DNA of 52,265 bases. Source: Burkholderiales bacterium (GTDB lineage Bacteria; Pseudomonadota; Gammaproteobacteria; Burkholderiales; Burkholderiaceae_C). Both the position numbers and the translations under genes were made by a program. Numbering within the stretch: the first letter of the stretch is position 1; each line of letters begins with the position of its first letter. The DNA lies in NCBI GenBank assembly GCA_019509985.1, contig JAEKLF010000100.1, positions 1 through 52,265 of the forward strand. The letters are read 5' to 3'. The notes under the pieces are model-generated. The model was not told the DNA's origin and made no database searches. It saw only the letters and a list, made by a program, of their open reading frames with translations. This document shows, in pieces, positions 41,027 to 49,955 of the stretch.

Positions 41027-41976
41027 TGCGCACTCCCGTGCCTCATGATCATCATGACGGCGTCGCCCTTCGCGCCGCCAGTCTCCCGGTCACGCTTCGT
41101 CTGGTGATAGGCGATCGTCGCCGCTTCGATCGGGTGACTGAGCAGACGCCAGGCCAGTCGAGCCTTGCGTTGCAAGGCTGAGCCGCCTTCGACAGGAGGA
41201 AGCGATAGCTTTAGCTGCATCGTCGATAGCACGCGTGCCGCCATGCTTCTCGCCGGCTGCACCAAGACCTCGGCCGACATCCCGGCGGCCGCAGCGAGGG
41301 CTCGCAGCGATCGTTCGTTCCAACGCGAAAGGTGGTGCGGCGGACGGTTCAGGGGATCCCGCCAGTCGGTCTCGAAACTCATGGGAGAGTAGGGCACCGA
41401 GACTGCGAAGAGGCCTGTCGGGCCCAGTGAGCGCTTGAGCACTTGGATGGCGCCCAGGGGGTCGGCCACATGCTCCAGAACGTGGAACAGGGTCACGACG
41501 CCGAACTGCCCTAGGGGCGAGTCGGCCATTTCCTGGATCGACAGCCGCCGCGCCTCGAACCCTCTCGCGCGACAGGCAGCGACGCTTTCTTCCGTCGGGT
41601 CGACGCCCAGTCCCTCAATTCCGCGCCTGCGGATCGTCTCCAGGAACAGGCCCGACCCGCATCCGACGTCGAGAACCTTGGGACGGTCCATCGCCAGGAT
41701 CCTTTCCACCAGTGGCCCCCACTCCCAGCGGCTGCTGGGATAGTAGATGCGGCTCGAGCAGATCCAGCCGTAAAAGTGGTTGTCCCCCGGCTTCATAGGA
41801 TCGGCGAAGACCAGGGAGCAGGCCTCGCACGCCATGAGCGAGTAGTCGTCGACCGCGAAGCCGGGCGCCGGCAGGTCGGGCAGCGATGCTCTCACTTGCT
41901 GGAGGATCTGCGGCCCGGGGATGGAGTCTGTCTTGGCGGCACGGGCGCCGCACACGGGGCAATTGGGAGCTGTCAT
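41023..41976 (-). CDS. SAM-dependent methyltransferase with N-terminal zinc motif, locus B
   Basis: A 317-aa protein. N-terminal Cys pairs CPVCG (residues 6-10) and CEAC (~52-55) form a likely zinc ribbon. The Rossmann domain has VLDVGCGSGLFLETIRRRG, LGVDPTEES and VTLFHVLEHVADPLGAI. It belongs to the Methyltransf_23/C-methyltransferase-like type found in O-antigen loci. ATG 41976 overlaps the flippase stop as ATGA. It probably methylates a sugar or the chain end. Confidence 0.88.
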   Translation of the reverse strand: MTAPNCPVCGARAAKTDSIPGPQILQQVRASLPDLPAPGFAVDDYSLMACEACSLVFADPMKPGDNHFYGWICSSRIYYPSSRWEWGPLVERILAMDRPKVLDVGCGSGLFLETIRRRGIEGLGVDPTEESVAACRARGFEARRLSIQEMADSPLGQFGVVTLFHVLEHVADPLGAIQVLKRSLGPTGLFAVSVPYSPMSFETDWRDPLNRPPHHLSRWNERSLRALAAAAGMSAEVLVQPARSMAARVLSTMQLKLSLPPVEGGSALQRKARLAWRLLSHPIEAATIAYHQTKRDRETGGAKGDAVMMIMRHGSAQ

Positions 41977-43235
41977 ATTTGTTTTTGCCTGCGCAGAACG
42001 TTCAGATAGACCAAGACCATCACTAACGAGCACAAGACCGAGGCCACTACGGTGCCCGCTGCTCCCCACCGGGGCACAAGCAGGATGGACAAGCCGAGGT
42101 TGGGTGCAAGCATGGTCAGGGAGACCCTTGCCTGCAGCTTCAGCAGTCCCAGAGCGTTCATTAGTGCGGAGATGTTGCCTAGGACGGCGTTGATGATGGA
42201 GAACGTGGCGAAGGCGAGGAGCAGGAAAGCCGACGGCTCGACCTTCGCATGGGTCCACAGCCCGAAGGCCCAGTGCCGGGCGGCGAAGAGAACCGCTGAG
42301 ACGCCGGCGGCGAAGCCGATGGACGAAGCGAGGTTGCCCAGGAAGACCTGTCGCAGGCGGCGGCTGTCGCGCTGTCTCGCTATTTGCGCGTATGCCGGCC
42401 AGGCCGTGCTCAAGTAGATCGACAGCATGATCGCGATGATCGAGAAATAACGGTTTGCCAGCGAGTAGTCCGCCACGTCGGAGGTCGAGAGCATGCCCGC
42501 GATGATGAGGTTGTCGACGTGGAAGGCCCCGACCGTCGCAAGCTGGATCATGAAGAATTGGCGTCCCTCAAGGCGCACCCGGCGATCGGCCGCGGCCAAC
42601 TTACGTGTCATCGCGAGCGGGCCGAATGAGCTCGCCTGGTGAACGCTCCAAAGCGCCGCCGCGGCCTGTCCTAACAGCGCCGGCAGGGTCGCCGCTGCGA
42701 CGAAGGCGTGGATCGAAGTTGTTAGCTGGCTGGTCAGGTAGGCGGCGGGCAGTGAGGCCAGGTTAGTGATCACCAGAAAGGGTGCAATGCTGCTGGCTTG
42801 TATGCGGCCCAGACGCAACTGGTTGAACACCGAGAAGGGCAACGCCGCCAGCGACATGAACGAGACCACGAACAGGATGCTTCGAGTCTCCCCGGCAGTC
42901 GCTTGCGTGTGCAGGATCCCGTCGACATCCATCGTCGAGATGGCCACGAGCAGCAGCACAAGCAGCGTGAACGCCACCCAGGCTGCCTTGCGGACCGCCG
43001 CGTATACGCAGAGCTCCGCAGCCTTGCCATGGCGGCTCCGGGCCGCTACGTTGAAAGCGGTGTTGACCATCCCCAGGTCCAGTGCGGTGGCGATGGTCGC
43101 CACCGACGCGCAAGTCATCCACAGGCCGTAGTTGTCGCGGCCGACCGACGTCATCGCGATCGGGACGATGCCCAGCTGCGCCACGATCGAGGAGGCCCTG
43201 ATGAGCAGATTCGCAACGGTGTTGGACAGGAGCAT
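41973..43235 (-). CDS. wzx: Polysaccharide flippase (Wzx-like), locus B
   Basis: A 420-aa protein with 12 or more membrane helices, MOP-flippase family: NTVANLLIRASSIVAQLGIV, then SVGRDNYGLWMTCASVATIA at the N-terminus, and ADYSLANRYFSIIAIMLSIY in the second half. It translocates undecaprenyl-linked repeat units. I use the ATG at 43235; the open frame above it is low-complexity. A 73-nt gap separates it from the wzz-type gene, the longest inside the operon. Confidence 0.9.
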   Translation of the reverse strand: MLLSNTVANLLIRASSIVAQLGIVPIAMTSVGRDNYGLWMTCASVATIATALDLGMVNTAFNVAARSRHGKAAELCVYAAVRKAAWVAFTLLVLLLVAISTMDVDGILHTQATAGETRSILFVVSFMSLAALPFSVFNQLRLGRIQASSIAPFLVITNLASLPAAYLTSQLTTSIHAFVAAATLPALLGQAAAALWSVHQASSFGPLAMTRKLAAADRRVRLEGRQFFMIQLATVGAFHVDNLIIAGMLSTSDVADYSLANRYFSIIAIMLSIYLSTAWPAYAQIARQRDSRRLRQVFLGNLASSIGFAAGVSAVLFAARHWAFGLWTHAKVEPSAFLLLAFATFSIINAVLGNISALMNALGLLKLQARVSLTMLAPNLGLSILLVPRWGAAGTVVASVLCSLVMVLVYLNVLRRQKQI

Positions 43236-43308
43236 GATTGTGGAACGGCGTCTGCGGAGCCCTGCGGGCGGTGGCGGACCGTCCGAGAGAAGGCACCGGC
43301 GTGGTCGA

Positions 43309-44565
43309 TCAGGAAGCGCCTCGCGGCGTCCGATTCGCCGCAGTCCCGGACATCCAGCGGAGCCTGCGTCGCTCGAAATCCGGCTGCGAGGACACGACAC
43401 GCCAACGCTCACGCAGCACCACAAACATCGCAAGTAGGAAGAACGCGGCGGCCGTCGTCGAGATCGCGATGACCGAGCGCACCGGCTTGGTCTTGCGATC
43501 CGGCGGAGCCGCCCGGTCCACGACTTGGATCAGACCTCCCTCTCGACTCTCGTCCAACTTGGCTAGCTCATATTGCCGGGCGAAGAGGTCGAACAGCGTT
43601 TCTTGGTATTTGTACTCGCGATACTTGCTCACGTAGTCGGGTCTTTCCGACGCGGGGGCGCTCACTTCCACTTTCGCGAGCTGCGCACGCAGGCTGGCGA
43701 GGGTGGCCAGTTGGCGCTGGACTTCAGGGGCTGTATCGGTCAAGGTCTTTCGCAGGACTTCCAGGCGTACCTCGGCGGTCGTGACCCCTGCCCGGAGGGT
43801 CGCGTAGCCCTCGGCGGCGGCCTTGGGCTCGGCCTTCAAGGCGCTGGCGTTGAAACCGCTCGCCCCGAGCGTCTGCTGCGCTGCCTGTAGGCGATCCCGT
43901 GTCGCGTGAAGCTGACCCTCAAAGAATGCCCTGCGCTGCTGCGCTTCTGTTAACGCGAGCCTGCCGGTTAGCGAGCGCAGCTCCTCCACATACCGGTTCG
44001 CCATGTCGGCGGCGCGGACCGGTTCCTCGTCGTCGACTTCCACGCTGATGAGACCATCGCGCTTGCCGGCGGCAATCCTCACGTGCTGGGCGAGCGCCTT
44101 GCGAGCTTGACTAACGTACTTCGCGTTGTAGACGTCCATCAGCTTGAACTGCTCGATGATCCGGTCAGTCACCGAAACACTTTCCATCAGTGAGACGTAT
44201 TGGTCCGCCGGGTTCTTAAGGCCCGTGGCCGCTGCAGCCAAGCCAGAGAGACCGCCCAACGAAGCCAGAGCCGCGGTTGCATTCGATTGCTGCTGTTGAG
44301 GCGTGAGAAACGAGGTTCTGGCCGTAAATGTAGGCTTTACGATGTAGCTTCCGCCTCCGGCAATCGCACCAGCAATGAAGGCGCCGCCCAGAATCAGCCT
44401 CCAGTGCCGAAGGCAGAGGAAAATGATGTCAAGAGGCGCAAGGCCCCCGCCAATTTGAGACTCGACGTAAGTCGTAGGTTCTGCTGCCATCGCTTCGCCA
44501 AGGTCAACGCCGGCTTCCTTAGCGGCAGCCGCGTGCGGTTTGTTTCCATCCAACGTTTGCTGCAT
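43309..44565 (-). CDS. Polysaccharide chain-length/co-polymerase protein (Wzz/GumC-like, no kinase domain)
   Basis: A 418-aa PCP protein. The Wzz domain begins APLDIIFLCLRHWRLILGGA (TM1 ~57-75), with a long coiled-coil-forming periplasmic part (~180-330) containing EVQRQLATLASLRAQLAKVE and the PCP motif VVDRAAPPDRKTKP before TM2 (~383-400). It ends 18 residues after FERRRLRW, so the C-terminal tyrosine kinase of Wzc is absent. No separate kinase or phosphatase gene is in the operon. Gap of 8 nt to wza. Confidence 0.88.
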   Translation of the reverse strand: MQQTLDGNKPHAAAAKEAGVDLGEAMAAEPTTYVESQIGGGLAPLDIIFLCLRHWRLILGGAFIAGAIAGGGSYIVKPTFTARTSFLTPQQQQSNATAALASLGGLSGLAAAATGLKNPADQYVSLMESVSVTDRIIEQFKLMDVYNAKYVSQARKALAQHVRIAAGKRDGLISVEVDDEEPVRAADMANRYVEELRSLTGRLALTEAQQRRAFFEGQLHATRDRLQAAQQTLGASGFNASALKAEPKAAAEGYATLRAGVTTAEVRLEVLRKTLTDTAPEVQRQLATLASLRAQLAKVEVSAPASERPDYVSKYREYKYQETLFDLFARQYELAKLDESREGGLIQVVDRAAPPDRKTKPVRSVIAISTTAAAFFLLAMFVVLRERWRVVSSQPDFERRRLRWMSGTAANRTPRGAS

Positions 44566-44573
44566 GACCGGAC

Positions 44574-46493
44574 TTAGTTCTTGATCGTCTTCAAGGCAGC
44601 TGCACCGAGGCCGAACTGATAGAGGATCTGCGTCCAGTCCTTCGCTTCCTGCATGAAGGTGGTCTTGTTCAGTTCCTCTGGCACGAACACCGTGTCACCC
44701 GGCAAGGCTGCCAGATTGGGCAGTCCACTGCCGCCGATCCAGCCGCTGCTCGACTGCCTGGCGCTAATGACACTGCCGTTGGCGCGCAGCACGAAAACGC
44801 TGGCCGTATCGGCGCCGCGGGTCGGGCCGCCCGCCAGCTTGACGATGTCGTCGATCGAGTTGCCCGACTTGAGCAGATAGCTCCCGCCATTGAAGACACT
44901 GCCGAACACGCCCACGGTATTGGGGCGCGCAGGGATGTAGAGCCGGTCGCCGTCCTCGACGGGCAGCGTCGGGACGTCGCGCGATCCATCGGTCAGGTCC
45001 AGCACGACGCGGCCCGTCGGACGAACGGCCCGCAGGCGTTCTATCAGCCGGGTCGTCCCCGCCTGCTTCTGCACGGCAGCGGCAGCGTCTTCCGCATTGC
45101 TGACCTTTTGCGTCGAGGTGCTGCGGGTGAAGTCCGTTTCGAGGTCCCGCAAGGCCCGGTCGTATTGAGCCTCCTGCATTCTGCGCACGCTCTCTCGCGA
45201 AAGATCGGTACCAAACAGGTAGGCCTGCGGGGTCAGGTCGCCCGCTGCCTTCACCGCATCTGCCAGCGTGCTTGTCGGCGGCAGCACGTAGTCGCCGGGT
45301 CGCGCCACTTCGCCTTCCACACGAATGCGCTTGTACTGCTTCGCCTGTGGCAGCGTCGCGGCCACGCTATTGAAGGCACGCAACACGTCGCCGTTGGTGA
45401 CGTGCTGGCCGCCATCCTGTGGCAGTGCCAGTTCCACAACGCGCCGATCATTGCGCTCGCTGAGGCGCTCAATGGCCACGCGGCTGGTGTCCGCTACCGT
45501 TGATAGGCCACCCACATAAGCGATCGCGTCGTTGACAGTCTCATTGCCCTTCAACTCCACGATGGCAGGTCGGTTGATGCTGCCGATCAGAGCGACCTGG
45601 GGACCGATCGGTCCGACGTAGAGCACGTCATCGGCCTGCAACGGCAGGTCACCCTTCTTGTCACCCTTGACAAGCAGGTCGTACAGGTCGAAGTGACCCA
45701 CCACCTGGCCGTTGCGGCGCAATTCGATGTTGCGGAAGCTCCCCGCAGCGGAGGGTCCGCCTGACTGAACGAGGCCGGTCATGACAGTGGCCAAACTGCT
45801 GACGCTGTAAGCGCCGGGCTTGGATACAAAACCCGTCACGTAGTAGCGAATGCTCCGCAGCCGACCCAGCGTGGCGCTTAGCTGAAAGTTCTTGAACACT
45901 TGGCCGACGCGCCGTGTCAGCAGTTCATTCAGATCGGCGTGGCGTATGCCGGTGACCACCACCGGACCGACGCGAGGAATGACTATGCGGCCGGACCGGT
46001 CGACTGTTAGACGCAAATCCGCATCCACCGAGCCCCACAGTGTGAGCTGAATTTCGTCGCCGAGGCCAACCACATAGTCGGCGGGCACTTGGCGGTTGGC
46101 CTCGAGCGATGCAATGCTGCGGACTGGGAGCATGAGATCGCTGCCGAGACGCTGGACGGGAAGGCCCGCCAGCGCGCTGGCATAGGTTTCGAACTCGCTA
46201 GGAGGGGAATCCTTGGCACTCGCGCCGCGCTGCCTCCCGTCGGCGAAACTTTCGTCACCGGTGTTGGTCCGACTCGATTCGTCCACAGCGCCCTGCCCGC
46301 GCTGCGGCTCTCTTCCGAGGTGGATGGGGCCCGATGTGCTCTCGTTCTGGTTCTGGTTGTCGCTATCGGTCGCCATTGCCGGCGCTGCGACGACTGACGT
46401 TACGCAGGCGAGTAGGGCGGTCGCCAAGGGGACTGAGAAGGGATGCCAGCGCAAGGGATTTACCGGTAGGTTGATCAGAAAACGGCCCGTCAT
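44574..46493 (-). CDS. wza: Outer-membrane polysaccharide export protein (Wza/CpsC-like)
   Basis: A 639-aa protein. The N-terminus has a signal peptide (LATALLACVTSVVAAPAMA), where LLAC could be a lipobox. A Poly_export domain starts at ~150 (YVVGLGDEIQLTLWGSVDAD, then GRIVIPRVGPV), followed by at least three SLBB-type domains, for example KRIRVEGEVARPGDYVLPPT and NTVGVFGSVFNGGSYLLKSG. It is longer than E. coli Wza (about 380 aa) but within the range of multi-SLBB exporters. First gene of the 14-gene locus B operon; the 86 bp to the divergent wecA-type gene must hold its promoter. Confidence 0.9.
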   Translation of the reverse strand: MTGRFLINLPVNPLRWHPFSVPLATALLACVTSVVAAPAMATDSDNQNQNESTSGPIHLGREPQRGQGAVDESSRTNTGDESFADGRQRGASAKDSPPSEFETYASALAGLPVQRLGSDLMLPVRSIASLEANRQVPADYVVGLGDEIQLTLWGSVDADLRLTVDRSGRIVIPRVGPVVVTGIRHADLNELLTRRVGQVFKNFQLSATLGRLRSIRYYVTGFVSKPGAYSVSSLATVMTGLVQSGGPSAAGSFRNIELRRNGQVVGHFDLYDLLVKGDKKGDLPLQADDVLYVGPIGPQVALIGSINRPAIVELKGNETVNDAIAYVGGLSTVADTSRVAIERLSERNDRRVVELALPQDGGQHVTNGDVLRAFNSVAATLPQAKQYKRIRVEGEVARPGDYVLPPTSTLADAVKAAGDLTPQAYLFGTDLSRESVRRMQEAQYDRALRDLETDFTRSTSTQKVSNAEDAAAAVQKQAGTTRLIERLRAVRPTGRVVLDLTDGSRDVPTLPVEDGDRLYIPARPNTVGVFGSVFNGGSYLLKSGNSIDDIVKLAGGPTRGADTASVFVLRANGSVISARQSSSGWIGGSGLPNLAALPGDTVFVPEELNKTTFMQEAKDWTQILYQFGLGAAALKTIKN

Positions 46494-46579
46494 GAGGGGC
46501 GGGCCTTCTCGAAGGTGGCGGATTCTAGAGGGCGCTCGTTTGGTGCTCTGCAACAGTCGGATCATTAAACTCGCCGTTA

Positions 46580-47671
46580 ATGCTCTATCTCCTCGTGTCA
46601 TTCTTCGTCGCTGCGGTGGTGACGCTGCTCGTCATCCACTCCTCTCGCAGCCACGCGCACCTATCTGCGGACGCCGACCTCTCCGGTCCGCAGAAATTCC
46701 ACGCCACACCGGTTCCGCGGATCGGTGGCATGGGAATGTTCACGGGCCTGGCCTGCTGTGTCGGAGTCGCCGCCTTCGCCAAGCACCCGGACTGGAAATT
46801 CGGTGCCCTCTTGGTGGTCTGTGGTCTGCCGGCCTTCCTGGCCGGACTGATCGAGGACCTGACGAAGCGTGTTTCGCCGGCCAAGCGCCTGGTGGCCACC
46901 GCGGCGTCCGCAGCGCTGGGCATCTGGCTGCTTGGGGGCACCATCACCCGCACAGATATCCCTGGGCTTGACCTTGTCGTTGCGACGACCGCCGGTGCGT
47001 GGATCGCCACGGTCTTCACCGTGGCCGGCGTGGCCAATTCAGTCAACATCATCGACGGCTTCAACGGCCTGTCGTCGATGTGCGTCAGCCTGATGCTGCT
47101 GGTTTTCGCTTATGTCGCCTACCAGGTAGGAGACATGTCCCTGGCGTTGTGGGCCCTGGCCGGTGTCGGTGCCGCGCTCGGCTTTTTTGTCTGGAATTTC
47201 CCGGGTGGCTTGATCTTCCTCGGCGACGGCGGCGCCTACTTCCTGGGCTTCTATCTTGCCGAGATCGGCATCCTGCTGATCGCCCGCAACCCCGAGGTGT
47301 CGCCCCTCTTCCCGCTGATGGTCTGCATCTACCCCGTCTTCGAGACCCTGTTCTCGATGTACCGCCGCAAGGTCATCCGCGCCGTGCCGACCGGGCTGCC
47401 TGACGGCATTCATTTGCATTCGCTGATCTATCGCCGCCTGATGCGCTGGGCCATCGGCGCTCGCGATGCACGTGCCATGACCCGCCGCAACTCGATGACG
47501 GCGCCCTACCTGTGGATGCTTTGCGTGTCTTCGCTGGTGCCGGCCCTGGTGTTTTGGGACTCAACCCCCATGATCGTCGCGTGCATGGCGCTGTTCGGCC
47601 TGACCTATGTGGCGCTGTACCGACGCATCGTCCGCTTCAAAACCCCCAAATGGCTGGTCGTGAACCGCTGA
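46580..47671 (+). CDS. wecA: Undecaprenyl-phosphate HexNAc-1-phosphate transferase (WecA/MraY family)
   Basis: Polytopic initiating transferase of 363 aa with ~11 membrane helices. Magnesium and substrate motifs: PQKFHATPVPRIGGMGMF at the N-terminus, NSVNIIDGFNGLSSM, FLGDGGAYFLGFYLAE and the His-rich loop GLPDGIHLHSLIYRRL. It would place a HexNAc-1-phosphate on undecaprenyl phosphate. Divergent from wza, so it probably primes locus B, or the O-antigen in general. The GNN/WbcO sub-branch is also possible. Confidence 0.88.
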   Translation: MLYLLVSFFVAAVVTLLVIHSSRSHAHLSADADLSGPQKFHATPVPRIGGMGMFTGLACCVGVAAFAKHPDWKFGALLVVCGLPAFLAGLIEDLTKRVSPAKRLVATAASAALGIWLLGGTITRTDIPGLDLVVATTAGAWIATVFTVAGVANSVNIIDGFNGLSSMCVSLMLLVFAYVAYQVGDMSLALWALAGVGAALGFFVWNFPGGLIFLGDGGAYFLGFYLAEIGILLIARNPEVSPLFPLMVCIYPVFETLFSMYRRKVIRAVPTGLPDGIHLHSLIYRRLMRWAIGARDARAMTRRNSMTAPYLWMLCVSSLVPALVFWDSTPMIVACMALFGLTYVALYRRIVRFKTPKWLVVNR

Positions 47672-47672
47672 A

Positions 47673-47689
47673 AAGCCCAAAAAGGGCTT
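47673..47689 (+). terminator. Weak hairpin after the wecA-type gene
   Basis: AAGCCC-AAAAA-GGGCTT, six base pairs starting one base past the stop codon, without a T-run on the plus strand. It may be only a weak terminator or an mRNA end stabiliser. Confidence 0.4.
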
Positions 47690-47690
47690 G

Positions 47691-47707
47691 CCAGCGATAA
47701 TCGCTGG
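47691..47707 (+). promoter_or_regulatory. Palindrome with a -10-like element in front of rhlE
   Basis: CCAGCGAT-A-ATCGCTGG is a perfect 17-nt palindrome ending 2 nt before the rhlE ATG. It includes GATAAT (47696-47701), a possible -10. It is either an operator or an mRNA hairpin covering the start. No Shine-Dalgarno is visible, so a nearly leaderless message is possible. Confidence 0.4.
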
Positions 47708-47709
47708 AT

Positions 47710-49197
47710 ATGAGTGAAAACGCCCTACCGTCCGCACAGCCCGATATCGCGGACATCGAGGAGGCCGCCCCGGCCCGCTTCGACACCCTTCCCCTCGACC
47801 CCAAGCTCATTCGCGCGGTCGCCGATTCGGGCTACCTGACGATGACGCCCATCCAGGCCAAGGCGATCCCGATCGTGCTGGCCGGCAAGGACGTCATGGG
47901 TGCGGCGCAAACGGGCACGGGCAAGACCGCGGCCTTCTCGATCCCTTTGCTGCAGCGCATGCTCAAGCACGAGAACCCGAGCGTGTCGCCCGCCCGCCAC
48001 CCGGTGCGAGCCCTCGTGCTGGCGCCGACGCGCGAGCTGGCCGACCAGGTCGCCGAGAACGTCAAGAAGTACGCCAAGCACACGCACCTGCGCTCCACGG
48101 TGGTCTTCGGCGGCATCGACATGAAGCCGCAGACAGCCACGCTGAAGGCGGGTGTCGAGGTGCTGATCGCGACGCCGGGCCGGCTGTTGGACCACATCGA
48201 GGCCAAGAACTGCGTGCTCAACCAGGTCGAGTACGTCGTGCTCGACGAGGCCGACCGCATGCTGGACATCGGCTTCCTGCCGGACCTGCAGCGCATCCTC
48301 AGCTTCCTGCCCAAGACGCGCCAGACGCTGCTGTTCTCGGCGACCTTCTCGCCCGAGATCAAGCGGCTCGCGCAAAGCTATCTGCAGGACCCGATCTTGG
48401 TCGAGACGGCGCGCCCCAACCAGACCGCGTCGACCGTCGAGCAGCGCTTCATCAGCGTCACCGACGACGACAAGCGGGCCGTGGTCAAGCAGATCCTGAA
48501 GGAGCGCTCGCTCAGCCAGGCCATCGTCTTCGTGAACTCCAAGCTGGGTGCTGCGCGCCTGGCACGCTCGTTCGAGCGCGACGGCCTGCGCACCGCGGCG
48601 CTGCACGGCGACAAGTCGCAGGACGAGCGCCTCAAGTCGTTGGACGCCTTCAAGCGCGGCGAAGTCGATCTGCTCGTGGCGACCGACGTGGCCGCGCGGG
48701 GCCTGGACATCGCCGACCTGCCGGCCGTCTTCAATTTCGACGTGCCTTTCAACGCCGAGGACTACGTCCACCGCATCGGCCGTACCGGTCGCGCAGGGGC
48801 ATCGGGCCTGGCCGTCACGCTGGTCGCCAAGTCCGATGCGCGCCTGGTGGCGGACATCGAGAAGCTGATCAAGCGCAAGATCGATCTGGACCCCTTTGAG
48901 CTGCAGGACAGCCGCCCGCCGCGCTTTGAGCGGCATCGCCAGGAAGACGATGAGGCGCCCGCGGCAGTGGCGGCCGTCCGGCCCGCGCCGCGTGCACCGT
49001 TCCGCCCGCCCGCGCCGCCCAAGGACCCGTTCTTCGACAAGCCCTACGAATCCAGCGCCAGCGGCGAGCCGCCGGCCTGGGAGAAGACCAAAGCCGGTGC
49101 GTCACCGGCCAAGGGCTTGTCCAGCTACATCAAGCCCAAGAAGCAGGTCGCCGCGCTGTTCGGCGCCAAGCGCTCGCCGGCGCCGGCAGAGTCCTAA
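47710..49197 (+). CDS. rhlE: DEAD-box RNA helicase RhlE
   Basis: ATP-dependent RNA helicase of 495 aa. Q motif region (GYLTMTPIQAKAIP), motif I AQTGTGKTAAF, Ia PTRELADQ, GG in VVFGGIDMKP, motif II VLDEADRMLD, motif III FSATFS, motif V TDVAARGLDI and motif VI HRIGRTGRAG. The C-terminal ~100 residues are Pro/Ala/Arg-rich and disordered, common in RhlE, and act in RNA binding. Its stop overlaps the convergent rsmI-like stop by 4 nt. Confidence 0.95.
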   Translation: MSENALPSAQPDIADIEEAAPARFDTLPLDPKLIRAVADSGYLTMTPIQAKAIPIVLAGKDVMGAAQTGTGKTAAFSIPLLQRMLKHENPSVSPARHPVRALVLAPTRELADQVAENVKKYAKHTHLRSTVVFGGIDMKPQTATLKAGVEVLIATPGRLLDHIEAKNCVLNQVEYVVLDEADRMLDIGFLPDLQRILSFLPKTRQTLLFSATFSPEIKRLAQSYLQDPILVETARPNQTASTVEQRFISVTDDDKRAVVKQILKERSLSQAIVFVNSKLGAARLARSFERDGLRTAALHGDKSQDERLKSLDAFKRGEVDLLVATDVAARGLDIADLPAVFNFDVPFNAEDYVHRIGRTGRAGASGLAVTLVAKSDARLVADIEKLIKRKIDLDPFELQDSRPPRFERHRQEDDEAPAAVAAVRPAPRAPFRPPAPPKDPFFDKPYESSASGEPPAWEKTKAGASPAKGLSSYIKPKKQVAALFGAKRSPAPAES

Positions 49198-49955
49198 GCC
49201 AGGATGGAGAAGACCGCAGGGATGCGGTCGGGGAGGGTGGTGCGGTTGGACCGCCAATCCGCCACCGTGGCGGTCTGCGTCCAGCCTCCCGGCAGCGTCA
49301 GCCCGACGCTGATGGACAGCCGGGTCCCCGGCTTCAACGCCGACAGCAGTGCCTGACGCAGCGGCTCGTTGCGGTAGGGTGTCTCGATCAGCAACTGGGT
49401 CTGCTGCTGGCGTGCCGACAGCGTCTCCAGCTCGCGGATGCGCGCCGTACGGGCAGCGGCGTCTACCGGCAGGTAGCCGACGAAGGCGAAGCTCTGGCCA
49501 TTGAGCCCGCTGGCCGCCAGCGCCAGCAGCAGGGAACTGGGCCCCGCCAGCGGCGCGACTTCGATGCCGGCCTCATGCGCCAACGCCACCAGCCGCGCGC
49601 CGGGGTCGGCCACGGCAGGCAGGCCGGCTTCCGAGATCAGGCCCAGATCGTGCCCCGCCAGTGCCGGGTCCAGCAGCGCAAGCCACGCGACCCCGTCATC
49701 GCCGCCGCCCCTGCCGCCCTTGGGTGGACGCGGCAGCTCGGCGATCTGCATGGCCTGCAGCGGCTGGGCCAGCGGCACGATCGCGTCGACGCGCTTGAGC
49801 AGCGATCGCGTTGTCTTTGCGTTTTCCGCCGCCCAGTGCGTCAGGCGCGCCGCCGTTTCGATGACGCGCTGCGGCAGCACCTCGCGCAGGTCCAGCGAAT
49901 CGTCCACGCCGAAGTCCAGCGTGTTGGGCATCAGGATCAGTTTTCCAGGTGTCAT
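49194..49955 (-). CDS. RsmI-like SAM-dependent tetrapyrrole-methylase-fold protein
   Basis: A 253-aa protein of the tetrapyrrole methylase fold, related to 16S rRNA 2'-O-methyltransferase RsmI. The recognition segment GLISEAGLPAVADPGARLVA matches RsmI (ISDAG-x-P-x-x-DPG). VAPLAGPSSLLLALAASGLN and FAFVGYLPVDAAAR follow, with LLIETPYRNEPL near the C-terminus. It lacks the early GTPIGN motif of true RsmI (here MPNTLDFGVDD), so it may be the uncharacterised paralogue that travels with maf. Coupled to maf by ATGA. Confidence 0.85.
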   Translation of the reverse strand: MTPGKLILMPNTLDFGVDDSLDLREVLPQRVIETAARLTHWAAENAKTTRSLLKRVDAIVPLAQPLQAMQIAELPRPPKGGRGGGDDGVAWLALLDPALAGHDLGLISEAGLPAVADPGARLVALAHEAGIEVAPLAGPSSLLLALAASGLNGQSFAFVGYLPVDAAARTARIRELETLSARQQQTQLLIETPYRNEPLRQALLSALKPGTRLSISVGLTLPGGWTQTATVADWRSNRTTLPDRIPAVFSILA

